Source: an uncultured Rubrobacteraceae bacterium
GTDB lineage: Bacteria; Actinomycetota; Rubrobacteria; Rubrobacterales; Rubrobacteraceae
Direction of reading: 5' to 3'
Length of the DNA: 64,000 nucleotides
Assembly (NCBI GenBank): GCA_902806085.1
Contig: CADCVH010000094.1
Span: forward strand, 1-64,000
Below are positions 8,011 to 17,301 of the stretch, one piece after another. The translations under genes and the position numbers were made by a program. Numbering within the stretch: position 1 is the first letter of the stretch; each line of letters begins with the position of its first letter. The notes beneath the pieces are model-generated. The model ran no database searches, was not told where the DNA came from, and saw only the letters and a program-made list of their open reading frames with translations.

Positions 8011-8505
8011 GTTCATGAGGGCCTTGTAGGACTGGTGAAGATGGTCGGAGATGGTGACCACCGTGAATATCGTGGCGACGAGCCGGGTGACGCGCGGCGC
8101 GAGTATGAGGCCGTAGGTGAAGAAGGAGGCCAACCACACGCTTAGGCAGAATTTGCACGTCAAGAGTTCGCCCACGGACCTTCGCAGCCCCTCACCGCGA
8201 GGCTCCTCGTCGACCTTCTTGGGGCTCTCCTTCTCCTTGAGCTCGGTAAACGGGGCCCGCAGCGGGCTCATAACCGCATCCTCCGTCGCGACCAGGCTCA
8301 GCTTGTGGGTCGCCATCCCGAGCAGCGCGATGTCCTTCGCGCCGACCCGTTCCGGTAGGGGCCTCCCCAGGCCTCTGGCCGTCAGAAGGAAAGCGGCGAA
8401 GATCAGGTTAAAGACCCCCGCCAACACGCCGTAGGAGAAGAGCTGTATGTCCTCGCCCTTGCTGTAGCCCTCGAAGACGCCCTCGGGCTTGTTTTCGTCG
8501 CTCAT
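8002..8505 (-). CDS. DUF1360 membrane protein
   Basis: 167 residues with about three membrane segments (LFSYGVLAGVFNLIFAAFLL, the region around KDIALLGMATHKLS, and LASFFTYGLILAP). The LLTCKFCLSVW motif is the Cys-containing hallmark of DUF1360, a family of uncharacterised bacterial membrane proteins. The start ATG has an AGGGGCG site a few bases upstream. It converges on the MFS gene with only two bases between the stops. Function unknown. Confidence 0.8.
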   Translation of the reverse strand: MSDENKPEGVFEGYSKGEDIQLFSYGVLAGVFNLIFAAFLLTARGLGRPLPERVGAKDIALLGMATHKLSLVATEDAVMSPLRAPFTELKEKESPKKVDEEPRGEGLRRSVGELLTCKFCLSVWLASFFTYGLILAPRVTRLVATIFTVVTISDHLHQSYKALMNRA

Positions 8506-8787
8506 GATCGCCCCTAGTACTCGACACGCCGGATAGATACTGTCCGGGGTATCCCCGACGCACGGGCAGGCCTAAACATCCGATACGGCAGCCCGATGCG
8601 AGACCTCGATGGCCCTCCTACCGCTGGAAAGCGCCGCACGACCGCACGCGGCGTTGTCCCGGACGGGGCACCCTCCGGAAAATGGTTCGAAAGGTGCATT
8701 ACGAACCCGCGCCGCGGCTCCCGCGGGCGGGTAGCGATCCGCGTCTACGGGTATAAGCAGATGGCTATCCAAACAGGGAGGACCTCG

Positions 8788-9687
8788 ATGACCGAAGACC
8801 AGCACAGCCAGCAGGACCCGACCACCAAGTACCCGCAGCCCGAGTACCCCCAGCAGACCCAGATGGACCAGCACCCCGGCCTCGAGTCCGAAATGCAGCC
8901 CGCGCCCGACTACGGCGAGCAGACCTACCGGGGTTCGGGCAGGCTGCAGGGAAAGAGGGCGGTCATCACCGGCGGGGACTCCGGCATAGGCCGGGCTGTG
9001 GCGCTCGCCTTCGCGCGGGAGGGTGCGGACGTCCTGATCTCCTACCTCGAAAGCGAGGAACCGGACGCCGCAGAGACCGCCCGCGTCGTCGAAGAGTCGG
9101 GCAAGAGGTGCGTTAGGGCGCCGGGGGACATAAGCGAAGAGAGCCAGTGCCAGGCCATCATCCAGAAAGCCGTGGACGAGTTCGGCGGAATAGATATCCT
9201 CGTCAACAACGCCGCCCACCAGCGGACGGTAACCGGCGTGACGGACGTCTCGACCGAGCTGCTCGACCGCACCTTCAAGACCAACATCTACGCGATGTTC
9301 TGGCTCGTGAAGGCGGCGATCCCGCACATGCCCGCGGGCGGCTCCATCATAAACGTCGGCTCCGCCCAGGCCTACAAGCCCTCGCCGACCCTCCTCCCCT
9401 ACTCCGCGACGAAGGGCGCCATCGTCACCTTCACCGAGGGCCTCGCCCAGGACGTCATCCAGTACGGGCTGCGGGCAAACGTGGTGGCACCGGGCCCCGT
9501 CTGGACCCCGATCATACCCGCCTCCATGGAGGCAGAGACGGTCTCCCAGTTCGGCATGCAGTCCCCCACCGGACGCCCGGGCCAGCCCGTCGAGCTCGCC
9601 CCCGCCTTCGTCTTCCTCGCCTCCGACGAGGCGAGCTTCGTGAACGGCTCGTCCATAGACATAACGGGCGGCCAGCCCGTAGGTTAG
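8788..9687 (+). CDS. SDR family oxidoreductase (YghA/YhdF type)
   Basis: 299 residues. A Gln/Pro-rich N-terminal extension of about 45 residues precedes a classical short-chain dehydrogenase: TGGDSGIG nucleotide loop, LVNNAA, Ser in NVGSAQ, and YSATKGA with the catalytic Tyr/Lys pair. The extension plus fold match the YghA/YhdF stress-associated SDRs, which use NAD(P) on unknown small carbonyl or alcohol substrates. ATG 8788 was chosen for AGGGAGGA 5 nt upstream; the frame extends to 8596 without support. A long hairpin follows the gene. Cytosolic. Confidence 0.88.
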   Translation: MTEDQHSQQDPTTKYPQPEYPQQTQMDQHPGLESEMQPAPDYGEQTYRGSGRLQGKRAVITGGDSGIGRAVALAFAREGADVLISYLESEEPDAAETARVVEESGKRCVRAPGDISEESQCQAIIQKAVDEFGGIDILVNNAAHQRTVTGVTDVSTELLDRTFKTNIYAMFWLVKAAIPHMPAGGSIINVGSAQAYKPSPTLLPYSATKGAIVTFTEGLAQDVIQYGLRANVVAPGPVWTPIIPASMEAETVSQFGMQSPTGRPGQPVELAPAFVFLASDEASFVNGSSIDITGGQPVG

Positions 9688-9746
9688 GGCGCATCTCCTT
9701 CAGAGTCAGAGGTTTTCGGCCATCAGCCGTATAGGAGCGTGGGCAT

Positions 9747-9787
9747 CCGAAGGGCGCGGCGTCTTTTGCAGACGCAGCGCCCTTCGG
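9747..9787 (+). terminator. Long GC hairpin between the SDR and lysC
   Basis: CCGAAGGGCGC (9747-9757) pairs with GCGCCCTTCGG (9777-9787), and inside it GCGTC (9759-9763) pairs with GACGC (9771-9775) with a single mismatch between the two stems. It terminates the SDR gene; an attenuator role for lysC is possible but not shown. Confidence 0.6.
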
Positions 9788-9858
9788 CGCTGCGGGGTTA
9801 GCCAACGGAACGGGCCGTCCCTCGATGGATAGGAGCCTTCCGATACGCTAGGCTAGGG

Positions 9859-11121
9859 ATGGGTCCAGGCGCAACGCAGGGAGGCGATCTTCTGGGCATC
9901 GTGGTCCAGAAATACGGCGGCAGTTCGGTGGCGACGGCGGAGCACATCAGGGCCGTCGCGGAGAAGATCGCCCGCGCCCGCGAGTCGGGCCTCGACCTCG
10001 TCGTGGCCGTCTCGGCCATGGGCAAGACTACGGACAGGCTCCTGCGGCTCGCCGGCGAGGTGAGCCGGGACCCTTCGCCGCGCGAGATCGACCAGCTTCT
10101 GGCCACGGGCGAGGAGCAGTCCGTCGCCCTGCTCGCGATGGCGCTCCACGACCGGGGCATACCGGCCGAATCGCTAACGGGGCCGCAGGCCGGGATGACG
10201 GTGACGGGCCGGTACGGCTCCGGGGTCATCTCGGAGATAAGGCCGAAGAGGATCCACGGCCTGCTCGAAGGGGGAAGGGTCGTGATCGTGGCCGGTTTCC
10301 AGGGGATGAACGCCCTCGGCGACGTGATGACTTTGGGGCGCGGCGGCTCGGACACCACGGCCGTGGCGCTGGCGGCGGCGCTCGAAGCGGAGCGATGCGA
10401 GATCTTTACGGACGTGAGCGGCGTCTTTAGCGCCGATCCCCGCATCGTCCCCGAGGCCAGGCGCGTGCCCGTGATCTCGTTCGAGGAGATGGCCGAGATG
10501 GCGTGGCGCGGGGCGAAGGTCATGCACCCCCGCGCCGTCGAGCTCGGCGCCCTGTACGGGGTAGAGGTACACGTCCGGTCTTCTTTCGAAGAGGGCCCTG
10601 GCACGATCATCACGGGAGGAGAAGAGTTGGAACGCCTGGAGACGCGGGAGACCCTCGCCGGCATCGTCCACGACCTCGACGTCTCGCGCGTCACCCTGAA
10701 CGGCATCCGTACCGGCCCCGGCACCATGAGCCGGGTCTTCGCGCCGCTCGCGGAACGCGGCATCTCGGTGGACGTGATCGTGGAGAGCGGCGTCAAGGAC
10801 GGCGCGGCCGACGTGGCGTTCACCGTGACCCGCGGCTCGTTCGAGGAGGCCCGAAAACTCGCGGCCGGGGTCGCGGACACTTTGGGCGGCGTGGTCGAGG
10901 GGGAGCGGGACCTCGGCAAGGTCTCCGTCGTCGGGACCGGGATGCTGAACCGTCCGGGCTACGCGGCCAGGATGTTCCGGTCGCTCGGCGATGCGGGCAT
11001 CCCCATAAGGATGGTCTCGACCTCGGAGATACAGGTAACGTGCGTGTTGCCCGCCGAGCGCGTAGAAGAGGCCGTGAGGGTCTTGCACAGGGATTTCGAG
11101 CTGGAGGAGAGAGATGTTTAG
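9859..11121 (+). CDS. lysC: Aspartate kinase
   Basis: Phosphorylates aspartate, the first step to lysine, DAP, threonine and methionine. The N-terminal kinase domain starts at VVQKYGGSSVAT and includes the GRGGSDTTAVALAA loop. Two ACT domains follow (LDVSRVTLNGIRTGPGTMSR... and GKVSVVGTGMLNRPGYAARMF...), the usual site of lysine/threonine feedback. 420 residues from ATG 9859. An AGGGAGG site instead favours CTG 9892, which would give the family-like N-terminus MGIVVQKYGG, so the first 11 residues are doubtful. First gene of the lysC-dapA-dapB operon; it overlaps dapA by 8 nt. Confidence 0.93.
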   Translation: MGPGATQGGDLLGIVVQKYGGSSVATAEHIRAVAEKIARARESGLDLVVAVSAMGKTTDRLLRLAGEVSRDPSPREIDQLLATGEEQSVALLAMALHDRGIPAESLTGPQAGMTVTGRYGSGVISEIRPKRIHGLLEGGRVVIVAGFQGMNALGDVMTLGRGGSDTTAVALAAALEAERCEIFTDVSGVFSADPRIVPEARRVPVISFEEMAEMAWRGAKVMHPRAVELGALYGVEVHVRSSFEEGPGTIITGGEELERLETRETLAGIVHDLDVSRVTLNGIRTGPGTMSRVFAPLAERGISVDVIVESGVKDGAADVAFTVTRGSFEEARKLAAGVADTLGGVVEGERDLGKVSVVGTGMLNRPGYAARMFRSLGDAGIPIRMVSTSEIQVTCVLPAERVEEAVRVLHRDFELEERDV

Positions 11122-12007
11122 CGGCGCGTTTACAGCACTCGTGACGCCGTTTCGCAACGGCGAGGTGGACGTCGAGGCGCTTGAGGGCCTGGTCGAGTTC
11201 CAGATAGGGCAGGGCATCCACGGCCTCGTTCCCTGCGGCACCACCGGCGAGACGCCGTCCATGAGCGAGGCCGAGGACAGGCTCGTCATAGGGACCGTGG
11301 TCAGGGTCGCGAACGGCCGGGTTCCGGTCATCGCTGGCACCGGCTCCAACAGCACGGACATGGCGATCAAGTACACCAGGATGGCCGAGGAGGAGGGGGC
11401 CGACGGCTCCCTGCAGGTCGCCCCCTACTACACCAAGCCGACCCAGGAAGGCCTCTACCGGCACTTCGCCGCGATAGCAGAGAGCACGAGCCTGCCCATA
11501 GTCCTCTACAACATCCCAGGCCGCACGAGCGTTACCATAAGCGCCGAGACCACGGCCCGCCTCGCCGGCATACCGAACATCGTCGGCACCAAAGAGGCGA
11601 CCCACTCTATGGACATGGCGAGCGACATAAGGCGCCTGTGCGGCGAGGAGTTCGACATCCTTTCCGGCGACGACTCCCTGACGCTGCCGCTCATGTCGCT
11701 CGGGGGGCGCGGTGTGATCTCCGTCGCCGGCAACGTCGCCCCCGCGGTCGTCTCGGACATGGTGGGCGCCCTCCTCGAAGGCGACTTCGAGCGGGGACGC
11801 GAGCTCCACTACGACCTGCTCCCGCTCTGCCGGGCGCTCTTTATCGAAACGAACCCCATCCCGGTAAAGACCGCGGCCTCCATCCTCGGCCTCTGCTCGG
11901 ACGAGATGCGGCTGCCCATGATCCCGCTCGCCGGGGAGAACCTCGACCACCTCCGCCGCGTGATGGAGGAGACCAACCACCTCCTCCCCACCCCGGAAGA
12001 AGTTTGA
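11114..12007 (+). CDS. dapA: 4-hydroxy-tetrahydrodipicolinate synthase
   Basis: Condenses aspartate semialdehyde with pyruvate, the first committed step to DAP and lysine. 297 residues, a usual length. The TIM-barrel motifs are visible: PCGTTGE, the Tyr in VLYNIPGRTSV and the Schiff-base Lys in IVGTKEATHS. ATG 11114 lies within the end of lysC and has GGAGGAGAG just upstream. It overlaps dapB by 4 nt, so the three genes are almost certainly translationally coupled. Cytosolic homotetramer in the family. Confidence 0.95.
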   Translation: MFSGAFTALVTPFRNGEVDVEALEGLVEFQIGQGIHGLVPCGTTGETPSMSEAEDRLVIGTVVRVANGRVPVIAGTGSNSTDMAIKYTRMAEEEGADGSLQVAPYYTKPTQEGLYRHFAAIAESTSLPIVLYNIPGRTSVTISAETTARLAGIPNIVGTKEATHSMDMASDIRRLCGEEFDILSGDDSLTLPLMSLGGRGVISVAGNVAPAVVSDMVGALLEGDFERGRELHYDLLPLCRALFIETNPIPVKTAASILGLCSDEMRLPMIPLAGENLDHLRRVMEETNHLLPTPEEV

Positions 12008-12777
12008 CGAGGGTAGCGATAATAGGCGCGGCGGGCCGCATGGGCCGCGAGCTCTGCCGCGCCGCCCTGGAAACCGAGGGCATCGAGCTCGCCGGCGGCA
12101 CGGTCGAGCCCGACGCCCCCGAGCTCGGCGCCGACCTCGGCGAGCTGTGCGGGGCGGGCAGAGCCGGCGTCGTCGCCGCGGAGGCCCCGCCCGAGGGCGC
12201 GGAAGCCCTGATCGAGTTCACCACCCCCGGGGCAACCGTCGAGCACCTGGCCTACGGCCTGCCGCACGTGATCGGCACGACCGGCCTCTCCGAAGAACAA
12301 CTCGCGAAGGTCGAGGAGGCGGCGAGGGGTGTCCCCGTCGTCCTCGCCCCGAACATGAGCGTCGGGGTCAACCTGCTTCGCGAGGTCGTCCGGGACCTCT
12401 CCGCGAAGCTCGAAGGCTACGACGCGGAGATGGTCGAAACCCACCACCGCAACAAGAAGGACGCCCCCTCCGGCACGGCGCTCTTCCTGGCGGGGGCCGC
12501 CGCCGAGGGCCGCGGCCGGAAGCTGGAAGACGTCGCCGTCTACGGCCGGGAGGGGTTTTCGCCGCGCGCGTCCGGTGAGATCGGCATCCACGCCCTTCGC
12601 GGCGGGGCCGTCGTCGGGGAGCACCGCCTCGTCTTCTACTCGGAAGGCGAAGAGGTCGAGGTCGTCCACCGCGCCCTCTCCCGCCGCACCTTCGCCGACG
12701 GCGCCCTGCGCGCCGCCAGGTTCGCCGCGAACGCGGAGCCCGGCCTCTACGGCATGGCGGACGTGCTGGGGGCCTGA
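12004..12777 (+). CDS. dapB: 4-hydroxy-tetrahydrodipicolinate reductase
   Basis: Reduces the DapA product with NAD(P)H. 257 residues starting at TTG, whose last two bases begin the dapA stop (TTGA overlap). The nucleotide-binding motif is VAIIGAAGRMGRE; the substrate site is THHRNKKDAPSGTA with the catalytic His pair and Lys. The C-terminus GLYGMADVLGA is family-like. Last gene of the lysC-dapA-dapB operon; dapF lies 5.4 kb further on. Regulation would be shared with lysC. Confidence 0.95.
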   Translation: MTRVAIIGAAGRMGRELCRAALETEGIELAGGTVEPDAPELGADLGELCGAGRAGVVAAEAPPEGAEALIEFTTPGATVEHLAYGLPHVIGTTGLSEEQLAKVEEAARGVPVVLAPNMSVGVNLLREVVRDLSAKLEGYDAEMVETHHRNKKDAPSGTALFLAGAAAEGRGRKLEDVAVYGREGFSPRASGEIGIHALRGGAVVGEHRLVFYSEGEEVEVVHRALSRRTFADGALRAARFAANAEPGLYGMADVLGA

Positions 12778-12786
12778 GGGTTCGGC

Positions 12787-13584
12787 CTAGTTTTCGGGCT
12801 CCGGGCTCGTGGGGCCGCGGGGTCCTTTGCCGAGGGCCTTGCGGGTCGCTTCGCGGGCCCGCTTTTCGTGGCCCGCGCCGTCGTACTGCTCTCTGGTCGC
12901 GGCGAGGATGAGGTCGCGGGCTTCGGCGGGCGAGTCGGTCAGGGAGAGGAGGCCGAGGTCAGCTTCCGAGGCCTTGCCCTCGGAGATCATGGCGGAGCTG
13001 ACCCATTCGAGGAGGCCGCCCCAGTACTCCGAGCCGAAGAGGACTATTGGGAAGTCCCGGATCTTGCCCGTCTGGACGAGCGTGAGCGCCTCGAAGAGCT
13101 CGTCCATCGTGCCGAAGCCGCCGGGGAAGATGACGAAGGCCTGGGCGTATTTCACGAGCATGGTCTTGCGGACGAAGAAGTAGCGGAAGTCCACCTCGAC
13201 GTCCACGTAGGGGTTGACGTGCTGCTCGAAGGGGAGCTCGATGTTCAGGCCGACGGAGGCGGCCCCGGCCTCCCTGGCGCCGCGGTTGCCGGCCTCCATG
13301 ATCCCCGGCCCCCCGCCCGTGATGATGGTGAACCCCGCCTCGCCGAGCAGGCGCCCGACCTCGACGGCCGTGGCGTAGGCCCCGTCGTCGCGGCCGACCC
13401 TCGCGGAGCCGAAGATGGTGACCGCCGGGCCGAGGCCCGCGAGTTCCTCGAAGCCCTCGACGAACTCGCCCATGATCCTGAGCACCCTCCAGGTGTCCGT
13501 CTCCCTGAAGGCCGCCTTCTCCGCCGGCCCGGAGAGCAGCCGCTCGTCCTGGGTCCTGCGCCGTCCGATCCCCGTCTCGTCCAT
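12787..13584 (-). CDS. LOG family protein (TIGR00730)
   Basis: 265 residues with a Rossmann-like fold and the two family motifs GGGPGIMEAGNRGA and FPGGFGTMDELFE. LOG proteins are nucleoside 5'-monophosphate phosphoribohydrolases in characterised cases, cleaving AMP or cytokinin ribotides to base and ribose-5-phosphate; the physiological substrate here is unknown. A basic C-terminal tail (KRAREATRKALGKG) is extra. It converges on dapB with 9 nt between stops. Probably monocistronic. Confidence 0.9.
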   Translation of the reverse strand: MDETGIGRRRTQDERLLSGPAEKAAFRETDTWRVLRIMGEFVEGFEELAGLGPAVTIFGSARVGRDDGAYATAVEVGRLLGEAGFTIITGGGPGIMEAGNRGAREAGAASVGLNIELPFEQHVNPYVDVEVDFRYFFVRKTMLVKYAQAFVIFPGGFGTMDELFEALTLVQTGKIRDFPIVLFGSEYWGGLLEWVSSAMISEGKASEADLGLLSLTDSPAEARDLILAATREQYDGAGHEKRAREATRKALGKGPRGPTSPEPEN

Positions 13585-13623
13585 CCCCGGTATCTACCCG
13601 CTCCCTCCCCCGAACACACAGAA

Positions 13624-13656
13624 GCGGGAGGGGCGCAGACCTCGCGCCCCTCCCGC
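13624..13656 (-). terminator. 13-bp hairpin after the RTX-like gene
   Basis: GCGGGAGGGGCGC (13624-13636) pairs perfectly with GCGCCCCTCCCGC (13644-13656). It lies downstream of the minus-strand RTX-like gene and upstream of the LOG gene. Confidence 0.75.
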
Positions 13657-13684
13657 GGCCACCGGAAGGCCGGTGTCGTGGTGG

Positions 13685-14170
13685 TTAGCTGACGAACTTC
13701 TCGCAGCCCACGAAGCGGTCAAGGTTCTGGTCGGAGCCCTTCTTGACCGTGTCGTAGCCGTCGCCGCAGTCCACGTGGTCCCCTGCGCCGTCCCCGACGG
13801 AGCTCACGAAGTCGTTGCCCGGGCCGGAGTAGAGGCTGTCGGAGCCGGAGCCGCCGTAGACGTGGTCGCTGCCGGCGCCGCCGTAGACCGAGCGCTCCTC
13901 CAGCCTGTCGTCGCCCGCGCCGCCGTACATGTGGTCGTTGCCCGGGCCGCCGTAGAGGCCGTCCACCCCGCCGTCCCCGTAGAGCTTGTCGTCGCCTTCG
14001 AGGCCGCGCAGGATGTCCCCGCCGCCCGCGCCGCGCAACACGTCGGCCCCGCCCGTGCCCCTGAGGGCGTCGCCGGCTGGCGTGCCGCCCACCGTCGCCG
14101 CGAACGCCACGCCCGCCGAGAGGGCCACCATCATCACCACCGCCACCGCCACCCGAACCGTCCGTCCCAT
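13685..14170 (-). CDS. Secreted RTX-like calcium-binding repeat protein
   Basis: 161 residues. A signal peptide (VRVAVAVVMMVALSAGVAFA) precedes about six nonapeptide repeats of the GGxGxDxLY type (GGADVLRG, GGPGNDHMYG, GGSGSDSLYSG), which bind Ca2+ in a parallel beta-roll. The C-terminus has Cys residues in VDCGDGYD and VGCEKF that could form a disulfide. Short stand-alone repeat proteins like this are common in actinobacteria and have no known enzymatic activity. A remnant of a related protein lies at 37851-38059. Exported; role unknown. Confidence 0.85.
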   Translation of the reverse strand: MGRTVRVAVAVVMMVALSAGVAFAATVGGTPAGDALRGTGGADVLRGAGGGDILRGLEGDDKLYGDGGVDGLYGGPGNDHMYGGAGDDRLEERSVYGGAGSDHVYGGSGSDSLYSGPGNDFVSSVGDGAGDHVDCGDGYDTVKKGSDQNLDRFVGCEKFVS

Positions 14171-14374
14171 GTCGTGCCCCTTTCGGTCCGTGCCCCCGGC
14201 CTCCCCGGTTGCTTGATAAGCACTCTAGGGGGGCCGCGTTACAGGACGGCCACCGGGCGGAGACTTTTCGGACACGGTTTGGTGACGCTCCGGTAACAAG
14301 TGTTGCACGGAACCCTTCGGCCCCCGGCGCTGTACGGGATGTAGACGGCGACGAGGCTTTTCGAGGAGGGCGGC

Positions 14375-15256
14375 GTGGGAGAGGTGAGGCGGAAGAACCG
14401 CAAGGTGGCCGGGACGGCGGGCGTGATCTTGCTCCTGGTCCTCCTCTTGCATGGGTGCGGGGGCGGCGCGGCGCAATCGGGAGGCACCGCTTCCGACTCG
14501 TCGATGCAGGAGGCCGGCGGCGTGGAGATGGCGGCGGTTCAGGAGCCGCGGGCCGGGGTGGGGGTCGTGGAGGGCTTCGACAGGATGGTCGTCAAGACGG
14601 CGGAGCTCGGCATCCGGGCGGAGGACGTTCGCGGAAGCGCCGCGCGGGCGCGCGAGGTCTCGGCCCGGTTCGGGGGCGAGGTGTTGAGCTCGCGGGTCTA
14701 CGGGGGGTCCGGTCCTGTCTCTGCGGACCTCGTCCTCTCCGTGCCCTCCGGGGAGTTCGAGGCGGCGCTCGACGAGCTGCGTGGCCTGGGAGGCCGGGTG
14801 ACGACGGATACCGTGGAGGGGCAGGACGTGACCGAGGAGTTCGTGGACCTCGAGTCGCGCGAGCGGAATTTGCTTGCGGCCGAGGCGAGCCTCCTCACGC
14901 TGTACGACAGGGCCGAGAGCGTCGAGGACACACTCACCGTCGAGCGGGAGCTGACGGAGATCCGGGGCCAGATCGAGGAGGTGCAGGGTAGGATCCAGTA
15001 CCTCGAACGCCGCACCGCCTCCTCCGAGATAATCCTGCACCTGCAGCCGGTGGCGACCGCCGCACCCGAACGAGCGTGGTCCCCGTCCCTGGTCGCGGCG
15101 CGGGCCTGGGACGCCTCGCTGCTCGTCCTGCAGACCGCGGCCACCGCGACGATCTCCGCCGTCGTCTTCTGCTGGTGGCTGCTCCCGGTTCTGGTGGCGG
15201 GCCTGATCTGGTGGCGGCGAAACCGCGCCCCCAGCCCCACCGACACGCCCGGCTGA
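14375..15256 (+). CDS. DUF4349 domain lipoprotein
   Basis: 293 residues. The N-terminus is a lipoprotein signal (LLLVLLLHGCGGG) with the lipidated Cys near 28. The DUF4349 body runs from VKTAELGIRAEDV through SADLVLSVPSGEFEAALDEL and a coiled coil (ERELTEIRGQIEEVQGRIQYLERR). A final membrane helix (VFCWWLLPVLVAGLIWW) with positive tail anchors the C-terminus. GTG 14375 has GAGGAGG 5 nt upstream. Family function is not known; the topology suggests an extracytoplasmic sensor or scaffold. Confidence 0.85.
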   Translation: MGEVRRKNRKVAGTAGVILLLVLLLHGCGGGAAQSGGTASDSSMQEAGGVEMAAVQEPRAGVGVVEGFDRMVVKTAELGIRAEDVRGSAARAREVSARFGGEVLSSRVYGGSGPVSADLVLSVPSGEFEAALDELRGLGGRVTTDTVEGQDVTEEFVDLESRERNLLAAEASLLTLYDRAESVEDTLTVERELTEIRGQIEEVQGRIQYLERRTASSEIILHLQPVATAAPERAWSPSLVAARAWDASLLVLQTAATATISAVVFCWWLLPVLVAGLIWWRRNRAPSPTDTPG

Positions 15257-15357
15257 CACCGACCCTGGCCAATCCTTGCCCCGCTTACGAACACGGCCCG
15301 GTCTCGTGTTCGCGTTAAACTCTGCCGGACCCGCCCCGGCTAGAGAGCGAGGAAGAG

Positions 15358-17211
15358 ATGACCGAGGTTCCGCCAGTGCCCCTGATCCCACGCGAAACCC
15401 TCTTCGGCAACCCCGAGAGGGTGAGCCCGCGCCTCTCCCCGGACGGCGGACGCCTGGCCTTTCTCGCCCCGAAGGACGGCGTCCTGAACGTGTGGGTCGG
15501 GCCGGTCGGCTCGCCCGTGGGCGGCGACGATTTCGAGGCCGTGACCGACGACCGCAAGCGCGGCATCAGGCTCTTTTTCTGGGCCGAGGACAACGAGCAC
15601 ATCGTCTACCTCCAGGACGAGGGCGGCGACGAGAACTGGCGCATCCACGCCGTCCATCCCGCTACGAAAGAGGACAGGGACCTCACCCCCTTCGAGAACG
15701 TGCAGGCCCAACTCCTGGAGAAGAGCCCCCACTTCCCGGATACGCTGCTCGTGGCCCTCAACCGCGAGAACCCGGAGCTCCACGACGCCTACCGACTCAC
15801 CCTCTCCACCGGCGAACTCGACCTCGTCGCCAAGAACCCCGGCAACGTCGTAGGCTGGGTCGCCGACAGGGACTTCGATGTGCGCGCCGCAATGGCCGCC
15901 ACGCCCGAAGGCGGCTTCGAACTGCTGCTGCGCGAAGACGAGGACTGGCGCCAGATCCTCGCCTGGGACAAGGAAGACGCCCTCTCAAGCGGCCCGGTGG
16001 GCTTCGCCGAAGACGACGGCAAGATGTACCTGCTCGACTCCCGCGGTGCGAACGCCGCCAGGCTCGTCCTGCTGGACCTGGAGAGCAGTCAGACGGAGGC
16101 GCTCGTCGAGGACCCGCGCTACGACGTCTCCGGGGTGATGGTCCACCCGGAGACCCACGCCGCCCAGGCCGCCGCGGTCCAGAGGGCGAGGACGGAGTGG
16201 ATCCCCCTCGACGACACCATCCGTGACGACCTCGAGGCCATAGGGAACCTGGGCCGGGGCGACTTCACGGTCACCAGCCGCGACCGGGCCGACGAGGGTT
16301 GGCTCGTGGCCGTGGACTCCGACGAGGGCGGCGGCTCGTACTACGCCTACGACCGTAAGACGAAGCGGGGAGAGCACCTCTTCGACGCCAGGCCGGAGCT
16401 CGCCGAATACTCCCTCGCGACGATGGAGCCCGTCTCCTTGACGTCGCGCGACGGGCTCGAAGTGGAGGGATACCTGACGCTGCCACCGGGCGTGGAGCCG
16501 CGGAACCTGCCGATGGTGCTGAACGTCCACGGCGGGCCGTGGGCGCGGGACGGTTGGGGCTACGACCCGGAGGCCCAGTGGTTCGCCAACCGGGGCTACG
16601 CGTGCCTCCAGGTCAACTACCGCGGCTCGACGGGCTACGGCAAGGAGTTCCTGAACGCCGGCAACAGGGAGTGGGCAGGCAAGATGCACGACGACCTCGT
16701 CGACGCGGTCGCCTGGGCCGTGGAGCGGGGCGTCGCGGACCCCGAGAAGGTCGCCATCTACGGCGGCTCCTACGGCGGGTACGCGGCGCTCGTCGGGGCC
16801 ACCTTCACCCCCGACCTGTTCAGGTGCGCGGTGGACATCGTGGGGCCGTCGAACATCATCACGCTCATAGAGAGCGTCCCGCCCTACTGGAAACCGCTAA
16901 TAGCCACCTTCACCGAGCGCGTCGGCAACCCCGAGACCGAGCCGGACTTCCTGAAGAGCCGCTCGCCGCTGTTCTTCGTGGAGAACATAAAGATCCCGCT
17001 GCTCATAGCCCAGGGCGCCAACGACCCCCGCGTCAAGCAGGCCGAGGCCGAGCAGATAGTCGCCGCCATGAAAGAACGCGGCATAGACCACGAGTACCTG
17101 CTCTTCGAGGACGAGGGCCACGGCTTCGCCCGCCCCGAAAACCGCCTCAAATTCTACGCCGCCGCCGAAGGGTTCCTGGCAAAGCACCTCGGCGGACGGA
17201 CCGAAGGCTAG
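15358..17211 (+). CDS. S9 family peptidase (acylaminoacyl/prolyl oligopeptidase type)
   Basis: 617 residues: an N-terminal beta-propeller (about 1-360) that limits access, and a C-terminal alpha/beta-hydrolase domain. The nucleophile is S471 in GGSYGGYAALVG, the Asp lies in GANDPRV near 556 and the His in DEGHGF near 588. Such enzymes cleave short peptides, often N-acylated ones, in the cytosol; no signal peptide is present. ATG 15358 has a GAGGAAGAG site. A TAAACT box lies 36-41 nt upstream. Probably monocistronic, ending at the hairpin at 17242. Confidence 0.92.
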   Translation: MTEVPPVPLIPRETLFGNPERVSPRLSPDGGRLAFLAPKDGVLNVWVGPVGSPVGGDDFEAVTDDRKRGIRLFFWAEDNEHIVYLQDEGGDENWRIHAVHPATKEDRDLTPFENVQAQLLEKSPHFPDTLLVALNRENPELHDAYRLTLSTGELDLVAKNPGNVVGWVADRDFDVRAAMAATPEGGFELLLREDEDWRQILAWDKEDALSSGPVGFAEDDGKMYLLDSRGANAARLVLLDLESSQTEALVEDPRYDVSGVMVHPETHAAQAAAVQRARTEWIPLDDTIRDDLEAIGNLGRGDFTVTSRDRADEGWLVAVDSDEGGGSYYAYDRKTKRGEHLFDARPELAEYSLATMEPVSLTSRDGLEVEGYLTLPPGVEPRNLPMVLNVHGGPWARDGWGYDPEAQWFANRGYACLQVNYRGSTGYGKEFLNAGNREWAGKMHDDLVDAVAWAVERGVADPEKVAIYGGSYGGYAALVGATFTPDLFRCAVDIVGPSNIITLIESVPPYWKPLIATFTERVGNPETEPDFLKSRSPLFFVENIKIPLLIAQGANDPRVKQAEAEQIVAAMKERGIDHEYLLFEDEGHGFARPENRLKFYAAAEGFLAKHLGGRTEG

Positions 17212-17241
17212 GGCCGCCCGTCGGCTAGCCCGGTTTCGTAC

Positions 17242-17261
17242 GGGCGGTTCGCGAATCGCCC
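17242..17261. terminator. Palindromic hairpin between convergent genes
   Basis: GGGCGGTTCGCGAATCGCCC is a near-perfect palindrome between the S9 peptidase and the minus-strand small ORF. Its core GGGCGGTTCGCGAA recurs in the terminator at 33009-33032. Confidence 0.65.
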
Positions 17262-17301
17262 CCGCGCGGACCGTCCGGCCAACGCGACGCTCCCGGAACC
17301 C

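Noticed and set aside
9688-9858. Lysine riboswitch before lysC
   Set aside because: Only 170 bp with a single long hairpin; no multi-helix junction could be recognised.
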